A stretch of DNA of 15,418 nucleotides from an uncultured Oscillospiraceae bacterium (GTDB lineage: Bacteria > Bacillota > Clostridia > Oscillospirales > Acutalibacteraceae): assembly GCA_900546895.1 (NCBI GenBank), contig UREO01000029.1:1-15418 (forward strand), written 5' to 3'. Shown here piece by piece: positions 6,310 through 13,368 of the stretch. The position numbers and the translations under genes were made by a program. Numbering within the stretch: the first letter of the stretch is position 1; each line of letters opens with the position of its first letter. The notes under the pieces were generated by a model that searched no databases, had not been told where the DNA came from, and was given only the letters and a program-made list of their open reading frames with translations.

Positions 6310-7589
6310 TGTCTGTCATGATTCCCTTTGGCAAATCCGGGATGCCGCTGCACACGGATCTCAGCGATGCGGAAATACTGGAATCCCATGTGGAAGAACT
6401 CAAAGCCGCCGACACGGAGGACGGCCTGGTGCTGGCCGCTATGGCCAATCCGATCGACTCCCCCCATCTGCGGGAACTGGCCGCCGGCAAAAAGACCTGC
6501 ACGATCATTATCAGCGACCACACGCGTCCGGTCCCGAGCAAGCACATTCTTCCCGCTATGCTGGCCGAGCTGCGCGAAGGCAGCCCGGATATCGATGTGA
6601 CGCTGCTGGTGGCCACCGGCTTCCACCGTCCGACCGGCAAGGAAGAGCTGGTGGCGAAGCTCGGCCGGGATATTGTAGAGCATGAAAAAATCGTAATCCA
6701 TGACAGCCGGGACGCATCCGGTAATGTACAGATCGGCGTGCTTCCTTCCGGAGCGGCGTGCGTGATCGACAAAATAGCGGCACAAACAGATTTGCTTGTT
6801 GCCGAGGGCTTTATCGAACCGCATTTCTTCGCCGGTTTTTCCGGCGGGCGCAAGAGCGTGCTGCCGGGTGTCTGCGATCAGGTGACGGTGCTTGGCAACC
6901 ATTGCTCCGAATTTATCGCTTCGCCTTACGCGCGCACCGGCGTCCTGGACGGCAACCCGCTGCACAAGGATATGCTCGCCGCGGCAAAAATGGCGCATCT
7001 GGCATACATAGTGAACGTCATTATTGACGAAGATAAGCATGTGGTCGCCGCCTTTGCCGGGGACGCCATCACCGCCCACCGCCGGGGCTGCGACCTGCTG
7101 CTGAAATACTGTCAGGTACAGCCGGAGCAGCGCGGCGATATCGTGATTTCCAGCAACGGAGGTCACCCGCTGGACCAGAATATTTACCAGAGCGTAAAAG
7201 GCCTTACCGCGGCGGAAGCCGCAGCGGCGCCCGGCGCCGTGCTGATCATGGTCAGCTCCTGCAGCGACGGACACGGTGGAGAAAGCTTTTACCGTGCGCT
7301 GCGCGACTGCGTTTCCCCGGAGAAGCTTACAGAACAGATTCTCGCCACCCCGCAGGACCGGACCCAGCCCGACCAGTGGGAGTTCCAGATCCTTTGCCGC
7401 GTGCTGTGCAAGCACCACGTCATCTATGTCACGGAACCCGAACAGCGGAAGACCATTGAAGACATGAAGATCGCGTGGGCCCCGGATGTGGACACCGCTT
7501 TGAAGGAAGCAAGGGATATCAAAGGCGTGGACGCTCATCTGGTCGTGATCCCCAACGGCATCTCCGTTATGGTGAGAGAATCGGCTTAA
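6309..7589 (+). CDS. larA: LarA-family nickel-pincer lactate racemase
   Basis: Interconverts L- and D-lactate in the cytoplasm. At 426 residues it has the normal length of the family (DUF2088 plus C-terminal domain). The signature residues known from Lactiplantibacillus plantarum LarA are all present with identical spacing. His106 lies in TGFHR, His172 in EPHFFAGFSGG, Lys182 (the cofactor-linked lysine) ten residues on in GGRKSVLPG, and His198 (the nickel ligand) sixteen further in LGNH. SDHTRP (69-74) and GGHPLDQNIYQ also fit. The start is the ATG at 6309, because GGAGG (6297-6301) lies 7 nt upstream. An in-frame GTG at 6228 has no ribosome binding site. It is first in the operon and lets an enantiomer-specific dehydrogenase use both lactates. 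The cofactor-making genes larB, larC and larE are not in this window. Some LarA homologues act on other 2-hydroxyacids, but the neighbours argue for lactate. Confidence 0.94.
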   Translation: MSVMIPFGKSGMPLHTDLSDAEILESHVEELKAADTEDGLVLAAMANPIDSPHLRELAAGKKTCTIIISDHTRPVPSKHILPAMLAELREGSPDIDVTLLVATGFHRPTGKEELVAKLGRDIVEHEKIVIHDSRDASGNVQIGVLPSGAACVIDKIAAQTDLLVAEGFIEPHFFAGFSGGRKSVLPGVCDQVTVLGNHCSEFIASPYARTGVLDGNPLHKDMLAAAKMAHLAYIVNVIIDEDKHVVAAFAGDAITAHRRGCDLLLKYCQVQPEQRGDIVISSNGGHPLDQNIYQSVKGLTAAEAAAAPGAVLIMVSSCSDGHGGESFYRALRDCVSPEKLTEQILATPQDRTQPDQWEFQILCRVLCKHHVIYVTEPEQRKTIEDMKIAWAPDVDTALKEARDIKGVDAHLVVIPNGISVMVRESA

Positions 7590-7626
7590 CAGCTTTTATA
7601 AAAATATTTTATCAGGAGGATTTATC

Positions 7627-9069
7627 ATGGCAAATTATAATCCGGTCACACAGGAGATTCTTGCTGAACTGGAAAAAGCGGCGCCCGGTCACGTGGTCAC
7701 CGGCGCAGATGTCAACCCGGACTACTCCCGCGACGAAATGCCCATTTACGGTACCCGCATGCCCGACGTCACCATCGACGTGCAGAGCACGGAGGAAGTC
7801 TCCGCCATCATGAAAATCTGCTATGAGCACAACATTCCGGTCACGACCCGCGGCGCCGGCACCGGTTTGGTGGGCGGCTGCACCCCGGTCTGCGGCGGAG
7901 TCGTTCTCTGTACCATGCGCATGAACAAGATTCTGGCCTACGACCTTGAAAACTTCGCGGTCACGGTACAGCCCGGCGTCCTGCTGCAGCAGCTGGCCGA
8001 CGACGCGCTGAAACACAACTGCATGTATCCTCCGGACCCGGGCGAGAAGATGGCGACCCTGGGCGGCAACGTTGCCACCAATGCGGGCGGCATGCGCGCC
8101 GTAAAATACGGCGCTACCCGCGACTATGTCCGCGCCATGACCGTAGTCCTTCCGAACGGCGACATCACCCGTTTCGGCGGCACGGTTTCCAAGACGAGTT
8201 CCGGCTACAGCCTTACGAACCTGATGATCGGCTCGGAAGGCACGCTGGGCATCATCACCGAACTGACCCTGAAGCTCATCCCCGCCCCGCAGGCCACCGT
8301 AAGCCTGATGGCTCCGTTCGAGGATCTGGAGGTCTGCATTTCCGCCGTACCGAAATTCTTTATGAAGCATTTCCGTCCGCAGGCACTGGAGTTCTTTGAG
8401 AAGGAAATCCTGATTTCTTCCGAAGAGTATCTGGGCAAACAGGTCTTCCCGCGCAAGATCGACGGCACAGACGTCGGCGCTTATCTGCTGGTTACTTTTG
8501 ACGGCGACTCCATGGATGAGCTGGACCCGATCGTCGAGAGCGCCTCCGAGATGCTGTTGGAAGAAGGCGCGCTGGACGTTCTGGTGGCGGATACGGCACC
8601 GAAGCTGAAGGACATCTGGGCGACCCGTTCCTCTTTCCTGGAGGGCATCGAGGAGCAGACCAAGCTGCTGGATGAATGCGACGTGGTCGTTCCTGTAAAC
8701 AAAATTGCGTCCTATGTCGCATATGTCAATGAGATCAAGCAAAACTATGATTTTGAGGTAAAATATTTCGGCCACGCCGGAGACGGCAACCTGCATATCT
8801 ACACCTGCTCCACGGAAATGGAAGAGGAAGAATTCAAGAAGCAGGTTGATCAGTTCCTGAGCGCTCTCTACCAAAAGACGGTGGAGCTCGGCGGCCAGAT
8901 TTCCGGCGAGCACGGCATCGGCTACGGGAAGGTACATTTCCTTGAAAGCGCAATGGGCCCGGTAAACATGGAGCTGATGCGCGGTATTAAAAAAGTATTT
9001 GATCCGAAGCTGATTTTGAACCCCGGCAAGGTTTGTATAAACCTGACGAGAAAGGGAGAATCGTTTTAG
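7627..9069 (+). CDS. lctD: FAD-linked D-lactate dehydrogenase (GlcD/LctD family)
   Basis: Oxidises D-lactate to pyruvate and hands electrons to the EtfAB encoded next door. At 480 residues it has the two-domain architecture of the vanillyl-alcohol-oxidase/GlcD family. The N-terminal FAD domain spans about 45-220 and contains TTRGAGTGLVGGCTP (73-87), PPDPGEKMATLGGNVATNAGG (135-155) and GSEGTLGI (202-209). The C-terminal domain has FGHAGDGNLH (381-390) and SGEHGIG (426-432), whose histidines and glutamate form the metal site near the substrate. The end, DPKLILNPGK, is typical. AGGAGG (7614-7619) is 7 nt before the ATG. It lies 37 nt after larA and 26 nt before etfB, clearly one operon. There are no cysteine clusters for an iron-sulfur domain, unlike some glycolate oxidase systems. 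Glycolate or another 2-hydroxyacid is possible, but the racemase and permease favour lactate. Confidence 0.93.
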   Translation: MANYNPVTQEILAELEKAAPGHVVTGADVNPDYSRDEMPIYGTRMPDVTIDVQSTEEVSAIMKICYEHNIPVTTRGAGTGLVGGCTPVCGGVVLCTMRMNKILAYDLENFAVTVQPGVLLQQLADDALKHNCMYPPDPGEKMATLGGNVATNAGGMRAVKYGATRDYVRAMTVVLPNGDITRFGGTVSKTSSGYSLTNLMIGSEGTLGIITELTLKLIPAPQATVSLMAPFEDLEVCISAVPKFFMKHFRPQALEFFEKEILISSEEYLGKQVFPRKIDGTDVGAYLLVTFDGDSMDELDPIVESASEMLLEEGALDVLVADTAPKLKDIWATRSSFLEGIEEQTKLLDECDVVVPVNKIASYVAYVNEIKQNYDFEVKYFGHAGDGNLHIYTCSTEMEEEEFKKQVDQFLSALYQKTVELGGQISGEHGIGYGKVHFLESAMGPVNMELMRGIKKVFDPKLILNPGKVCINLTRKGESF

Positions 9070-9095
9070 GAGAATCATTTAAAAGGAGTAACGAT

Positions 9096-9902
9096 ATGAA
9101 CATTCTAGTATGTGTCAAACAGGTACCGGATACCAATGAAATCAAGATCGATCCGGTCACCAACACCCTGGTGCGCGACGGTGTGCCAAGTATCGTCAAC
9201 CCATTCGACGGCTACGCGCTGGAAGCGGCGGCACGCCTGAGGGACGACGCGCCGGACACCAGAATCGTGGTGCTTTCCATGGGCCCGAAGCAGGCGGAGA
9301 ACGCGCTGCGGGAGTGCCTGGCCATTGCGGCCGACAACGCTTACCTGGTGACGGACCGCATTTTCGGCGGTTCCGATACGCTGGCTACCAGCTATATCCT
9401 GAGCAGGGCAATCGCAAAGGTCGAAGAGCTGGAAGGCGCGAAATTTGACGCGATCTTCTGCGGCAAGCAGGCGATCGACGGCGATACCGCACAGGTTGGC
9501 CCGGAAATCGCGGAACACCTGGGCTACCCGCAGGTAACCTACGCACTGGAAGTGAAATCGGCAGAAGACGGCCTTCATGTCTACCGCGAGGCGGAAGACG
9601 GCAAGGAAGTCATCGGCGTACAGACGCCCTGCCTGATTACCTTCACCAAACCTTCTTTCGATCCCCGTTTCCCCACCATCAAACGCAAGATGGCGGCACG
9701 CAAAGCGCAGATCACCCAGCTTACCGCAGCGGAGCTGACAAATATCGACCCGGAGCACGCCGGCCTGAAAGGTTCGCCTACAAAAGTGAAGCGCACCTAT
9801 GTGCCTCCGCGCAAAGAAGCCGGCGTTGTGGTCAAGGAAGAAACCACCGAAGCGTCCGCTCACAAGCTGTATGAGCTGCTGAGCAAAGCGCACGTGATTT
9901 GA
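9096..9902 (+). CDS. etfB: Electron transfer flavoprotein beta subunit, bifurcating type
   Basis: The smaller ETF subunit, 268 residues, with the N-terminal CVKQVPDTNEIKIDP. The segment GKQAIDGDTAQVGPEIAEHLG (123-143) is the form seen in bifurcating ETFs of anaerobes, which bind a second FAD in place of the AMP of respiratory ETFs. The KGSPTKVKR signature (about 224-232) is also present. The start at 9096 is supported by AGGAG (9084-9088), 7 nt upstream. An in-frame upstream start at 9033 would overlap the dehydrogenase gene and is rejected. With EtfA it should form the NAD(H)- and ferredoxin-linked electron carrier of the lactate dehydrogenase. Bifurcating function is inferred from motif and context. 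Confidence 0.96.
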   Translation: MNILVCVKQVPDTNEIKIDPVTNTLVRDGVPSIVNPFDGYALEAAARLRDDAPDTRIVVLSMGPKQAENALRECLAIAADNAYLVTDRIFGGSDTLATSYILSRAIAKVEELEGAKFDAIFCGKQAIDGDTAQVGPEIAEHLGYPQVTYALEVKSAEDGLHVYREAEDGKEVIGVQTPCLITFTKPSFDPRFPTIKRKMAARKAQITQLTAAELTNIDPEHAGLKGSPTKVKRTYVPPRKEAGVVVKEETTEASAHKLYELLSKAHVI

Positions 9903-9918
9903 AAGAGAGGGATCGGAA

Positions 9919-10923
9919 ATGGAAGCCAAAACCAAGGACCTTTGGGTATTTTTGGAAACCAATGAAGACGGCACTGCCAAGAATGTCGGAATAGAATTAC
10001 TGAACCCCGGACGCCGCCTGGCCGACAAACAGGGCGGCAAGCTGGTGTCCGTTGTCATCGGCTGCCATACGGATGCAGCCGTAAAAGAAGCGGGCGCTCA
10101 CGGAGCGGACCAGGTGATCGTAGTGGACAGCGAGGAATTTCAGCGCTACACCACGGACGCTTACACCGCCGCGCTGGCGCACCTGCTTGAAAAATATGCG
10201 CCTACGAGTATGCTGATCGGCGCTACCCCGAATGGCCGCGACCTCGGGCCGCGCCTGTCCTGCCGCCTCGGCACCGGCCTGACCGCCGACTGCACCGCGC
10301 TGGACATCGACGACGCCAGCGGCAATATCGCCTGGACCCGACCGGCATTCGGCGGTAACCTGATGGCGGTAATCCTCTGCCCGGACCATCGCCCGCAGCT
10401 CGGCACGGTGCGGCCGGGAGTGTTTAAGAAGCCGGACGTCTGTGAAGACAAGGCGGAGATCATCCGCGAGGACTTCCATGTGTCCGCGGACCAGATTCGT
10501 ACCACGCTGCTGGAAACCCTTCGTGAGGCAGCGGGTGAAATTGTCGATCTGGAAGGCGCGGATATCATCGTCTCGGGCGGCCGCGGTGTCGGCGGACCGG
10601 AAGGCTTTCAAATTCTCCATGAACTGGCGGACGTGCTGGGCGCTACCGTCGGCGCGTCCCGCGCGGCGGTGGACGAGGGCTGGATCACCCATTCCCATCA
10701 GGTCGGCCAGACCGGAAAAACCGTCGGACCGAAGCTGTATATCGCCTGCGGCATTTCCGGCGCCATCCAGCATCTGGCCGGCATGAGCTCCTCCGACGTC
10801 ATCGTGGCGATCAACAAAGATTTTGACGCCCCGATTTTCGGTGTCGCGGACTACGGCTTTGTGGGCAATCTCTTTGAGATTGTTCCCGCATTGACTGCCG
10901 AAATCAAAAAAGCAAAAGCCTGA
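9919..10923 (+). CDS. etfA: Electron transfer flavoprotein alpha subunit
   Basis: The larger ETF subunit, 334 residues. The N-terminal domain starts directly with LWVFLETNEDG, so there is no extra N-terminal ferredoxin domain. Residues 211-334 are the FAD domain, with SGGRGVGGPEGF (219-230), GASRAAVDEGW (245-255), QVGQTGKTVGPKLYIACGIS (261-280), GAIQHLAGM (281-289) and INKDFDAPIFGVADYG (298-313). This length and layout match EtfA of Bcd-linked bifurcating complexes. The gene starts 16 nt after etfB with GAGAGG upstream, so the subunits are co-translated closely. It should pass electrons between EtfB and the partner dehydrogenase, which could be the lactate dehydrogenase upstream, the acyl-CoA dehydrogenase downstream, or both. 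Confidence 0.96.
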   Translation: MEAKTKDLWVFLETNEDGTAKNVGIELLNPGRRLADKQGGKLVSVVIGCHTDAAVKEAGAHGADQVIVVDSEEFQRYTTDAYTAALAHLLEKYAPTSMLIGATPNGRDLGPRLSCRLGTGLTADCTALDIDDASGNIAWTRPAFGGNLMAVILCPDHRPQLGTVRPGVFKKPDVCEDKAEIIREDFHVSADQIRTTLLETLREAAGEIVDLEGADIIVSGGRGVGGPEGFQILHELADVLGATVGASRAAVDEGWITHSHQVGQTGKTVGPKLYIACGISGAIQHLAGMSSSDVIVAINKDFDAPIFGVADYGFVGNLFEIVPALTAEIKKAKA

Positions 10924-10954
10924 GACTGATTAACAAGAAAAGGGGTCTTTGAAT

Positions 10955-12097
10955 ATGAATTTTAAGTTTACCGATGAGGAAAAAGATATTCTTGATATGC
11001 TGCATGATTTCTGCGTAAAGTCGGTCGCTCCGATCGCTGCGGAGATTGATGAGCAGGAAAAATTTCCCGAGCAAACCTGGCATCAGCTTGCCGAAATGGG
11101 CATGATGGGCATGGCTTACCCGGAAGAAGCGGGCGGAGCCGGCCTGAGCTACCTTTCCTATATTGCTGCAGTTGAGGAAATTTCAAAGCACTGTGCGGCC
11201 ACCAGCACCATGTTTTCCGCGCACTCCTCCCTGTGCGCCTGGCCGATCTTCGCTTTCGGCACGGAGGAGCAGAAACAAAAATATCTGCCGGACCTGTGCT
11301 CCGGCGAAAAGCTGGGCGCCTTTGCCCTGACTGAGCCCGGCGCCGGAACCGATGCCGCCATGCAGCGCACGGTTGCCGAGGACAAGGGCGACTTCTGGCT
11401 TCTCAACGGCTCGAAAATTTTCATTACCAACGCCGGCTTTGCGTCCGTCTTTGTTGTTTTCGCAATGACGGATAAGAGTCTGGGCACCAAGGGCATTTCC
11501 GCTTTTATTATCGAGAAGGACACTCCCGGCTTCCGCATCGGTTCCCACGAAAAGAAAATGGGAATCCGCGGCTCCTCCACCTGCGAGCTGGTTTTTGAAG
11601 ACTGCAAGATTCCCAAGGAGAATCTTCTTGGCGCAATCGGAAAGGGCTTCAAGGTTGCCATGATGACGCTGGACGGCGGCCGGATCGGCATTGCCGCACA
11701 AGCTGTCGGCATCGCTCAGGGCTGTATCGATCAGACCATTCCCTATATTACCCAGCGCATCCAGTTTGGCAAACGCATCAGCCAATTCCAGAACACGCAG
11801 TTTGAAATGGCCAATATGCAGACGCATATCGACGCGGCCCGCCTGCTGACGTACCGCGCGGCACAGGCCAAACAGGACGGCGACCCATACAGCCACCTTG
11901 CCGCCATGGCGAAGCTTTTTGCCGCCGACACCGCCAGCGACGTGACTCGCCGCTGCGTGCAGTTGGTCGGAGGCTACGGCTTCACCCGTGAATATCCGTT
12001 TGAGCGCATGATGCGCGACGCAAAAATCACCGAGATTTACGAAGGAACCAGCGAAGTACAGCGCATGGTCGTCTCGGGCTGGATGGGCGTCAAATAA
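10955..12097 (+). CDS. Short-chain acyl-CoA dehydrogenase (butyryl-CoA dehydrogenase-like)
   Basis: A flavoprotein of 380 residues, full length for the family. The N-terminal helical domain starts with MNFKFTDEEKDILDMLHDF. The middle beta domain has FALTEPGAGTDA (123-134) and GSKIFITNAG (152-161). The C-terminal helical domain has RIQFGKRISQFQ (268-279), QLVGGYGFTREYPFERMMRDAK (336-357) and IYEGTSEVQR (361-370). Glu363 stands where short-chain enzymes have their catalytic base. In anaerobes such enzymes, with EtfAB, reduce crotonyl-CoA to butyryl-CoA, or acryloyl-CoA to propionyl-CoA. The exact substrate is not clear, since no thiolase, crotonase or lactyl-CoA dehydratase gene is in the window. 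The start is the ATG at 10955, with AAGGGG upstream. A TTG six bases earlier is less likely. It is the last gene of the operon, 31 nt after etfA. Confidence 0.95.
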   Translation: MNFKFTDEEKDILDMLHDFCVKSVAPIAAEIDEQEKFPEQTWHQLAEMGMMGMAYPEEAGGAGLSYLSYIAAVEEISKHCAATSTMFSAHSSLCAWPIFAFGTEEQKQKYLPDLCSGEKLGAFALTEPGAGTDAAMQRTVAEDKGDFWLLNGSKIFITNAGFASVFVVFAMTDKSLGTKGISAFIIEKDTPGFRIGSHEKKMGIRGSSTCELVFEDCKIPKENLLGAIGKGFKVAMMTLDGGRIGIAAQAVGIAQGCIDQTIPYITQRIQFGKRISQFQNTQFEMANMQTHIDAARLLTYRAAQAKQDGDPYSHLAAMAKLFAADTASDVTRRCVQLVGGYGFTREYPFERMMRDAKITEIYEGTSEVQRMVVSGWMGVK

Positions 12098-12112
12098 ATT
12101 TGATTACACCTT

Positions 12113-12138
12113 TTTATCCATACTCGTTTATCCATACT
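12113..12138 (+). repeat. Short tandem direct repeat TTTATCCATACT
   Basis: The 12-mer TTTATCCATACT occurs at 12113-12124 and again at 12127-12138, a 14-base period separated by CG. It lies between the acyl-CoA dehydrogenase stop codon and the terminator stem. No function is evident. Confidence 0.7.
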
Positions 12139-12140
12139 AG

Positions 12141-12183
12141 CAGCAGGCCGTCGGCTGAAACCAGCCGGCGGCCTGCTGTTTCT
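12141..12183 (+). terminator. Intrinsic terminator of the lactate operon
   Basis: CAGCAGGCCG (12141-12150) and CGGCTG (12152-12157) pair with CAGCCG (12162-12167) and CGGCCTGCTG (12169-12178). There is a single T/G wobble and an AAAC loop, followed by TTTCT. It stands 44 nt after the acyl-CoA dehydrogenase stop and separates the operon from the downstream regulator. Confidence 0.85.
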
Positions 12184-12465
12184 GCGGTTACAGACGTATG
12201 CTGTAGCTGCAGTTGAACGCACTCTTGTTTAAGACACACAGAAATGCTATAATATATTGTTATAATGGAATTTAAAAATCAAACTTACAGCAATTCCATT
12301 CCAGTTTGCGAGACAAAACGCTTTCTTCCCTGCCTTCGGCGGGGGGAGAAACATAAATTGGTTCAGAATCAACTGGAAATGCTGTAGAGATAAATAATTC
12401 TGCGGTTCTCTGCACAGATTACAGAATACCACGGAAAGGCAGCTTGGCTGCAGGGAGATGTTTCT
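12184..12465 (+). other. Promoter and structured leader of the GntR regulator gene
   Basis: No gene is visible here. After the promoter (12225-12253) a leader of about 206 nt precedes the start codon. It contains a long-range pairing (12286-12304 with 12373-12387), enclosing a strong hairpin at 12322-12351. It also has an imperfect palindrome TTGGTT-CAG-AATCAA (12358-12372), and a small GCAGC-TTG-GCTGC hairpin (12439-12451) that abuts the ribosome binding site AGGGAG (12452-12457). Confidence 0.6.
12225..12253 (+). promoter_or_regulatory. Sigma-A type promoter of the GntR regulator gene
   Basis: TTGTTT (12225-12230), a 17-nt spacer, then a perfect TATAAT (12248-12253). Transcription would begin near 12260. 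The hexamers and spacing are the same as in the HAD-gene promoter. Confidence 0.75.
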
Positions 12466-13164
12466 ATGGATGCAAAAGCGGAAAAAAGTGAAAAGACCTA
12501 TGAGCGGGTGATTACCTACGTTAAAGACGAAATCTGGCGCGGAAACCTCAAACGGGGAGAGCGGCTGCCTTCGGAGCGGGATTTGGCGGAGCTGCTTGGC
12601 GTAAGCCGCAACTCCGTAAGAGAGGCAATGCGCACGCTGAGCATGATGGGGTTCATCTCCAGCGTACACGGCGGAGGGAATTTCATATCGTGCGACCTGG
12701 AGCAGAATCTGAGCGAAACGCTCCGAATCATGATGATGATGGGAGAAACCAACTTCCTGCAGGTGAGCCAGCTGCGCAGGGGGCTGGAATCCGAGACGGC
12801 GCGCTTGGCGGCCAGCCGCATCCTGCCGCGTCAGACGGCCAAGCTGGCGGATCTGGTACGCCGGATGCGCGAGGAGCCGGACGCTGAAAAAGCTTCCCTG
12901 CTCGACCAGAAATTTCACACGCTTCTCTGTGAAGCCGCCGGCAACAAGCTGATCTACGCGATTTTCATGGCCATGCTTTCGACCATCAATGATTTTATCA
13001 GCATTATGTACGGGCGCATCGTACAGGATGATGAACAGGCGGAACAACTCCATTTGTCGCACGAAAAGCTGGTGGACGCCCTAAGCCGCAACGACGAGGA
13101 TGGCGCGGTCCGCGCAATTCAGGACCACTTTGAAGTCGTAGACGCGTCGATTGACCGCTCGTAA
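12466..13164 (+). CDS. GntR-family regulator, FadR/LldR subfamily (FCD domain)
   Basis: A DNA-binding regulator of 232 residues. The N-terminal winged helix (about 10-75) has LPSERDLAELLGVSRNSVREA and the wing HGGGNFI. The all-helical FCD effector domain follows (about 95-228). Its metal-binding set is visible: Asp147 and His151 in DQKFH, His199 in SHEK, and His221 in DHF. FCD regulators of this kind sense small carboxylates such as lactate, which often release them from DNA. AGGGAG (12452-12457) lies 8 nt before the ATG. It stands directly after the lactate operon with its own promoter, as LldR or LctA regulators do, and a FadR-type palindrome lies before lldP. It probably represses the permease gene and operon in the absence of lactate (inference). 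Confidence 0.93.
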   Translation: MDAKAEKSEKTYERVITYVKDEIWRGNLKRGERLPSERDLAELLGVSRNSVREAMRTLSMMGFISSVHGGGNFISCDLEQNLSETLRIMMMMGETNFLQVSQLRRGLESETARLAASRILPRQTAKLADLVRRMREEPDAEKASLLDQKFHTLLCEAAGNKLIYAIFMAMLSTINDFISIMYGRIVQDDEQAEQLHLSHEKLVDALSRNDEDGAVRAIQDHFEVVDASIDRS

Positions 13165-13271
13165 TTTTTTCCTGTGCGCCCCATCCCCGTTACGGAAAAG
13201 GTCAGAAAGCTTAATATACGGGACCTGCATGAGTTTATAACATACCCACCAATCCGGTGCAGATGAAACAT

Positions 13272-13314
13272 CCCCAAAGTCAGACAGTAGCACATACTGA
13301 AAATAACTTTGGGG
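13272..13314. terminator. Compound hairpin between convergent gntR and mcp genes
   Basis: CCCCAAAGT (13272-13280) pairs perfectly with ACTTTGGGG (13306-13314). Inside the 25-nt loop, CAGTA (13285-13289) pairs with TACTG (13295-13299). The plus strand continues with GTATTTTC and the minus strand with ATGTTTC. Placed between convergent genes, it is likely a shared terminator, though the T-tracts are imperfect. The rest of the 204-bp gap holds nothing else I recognise. Confidence 0.55.
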
Positions 13315-13368
13315 GTATTTTCATGCCACAAGAGACCTCCAGATGGTATCAGAACGAATTTTCATGGA

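Noticed and set aside
7612..9078. Long minus-strand open frame (488 codons) opposite the D-lactate dehydrogenase gene
   Set aside because: No ribosome binding site or recognisable motif. The opposite strand encodes a complete FAD-dependent dehydrogenase.
9033..9095. Upstream in-frame start for etfB
   Set aside because: It would overlap the dehydrogenase gene. The ATG at 9096 has AGGAG and begins the family's normal MNILVCVKQ sequence.
13247..13259. CACC-AATCC-GGTG inverted repeat after the GntR gene as an operator
   Set aside because: The arms are short, there is no promoter beside it, and the spacing does not fit the FadR-type 4-3-4 pattern.
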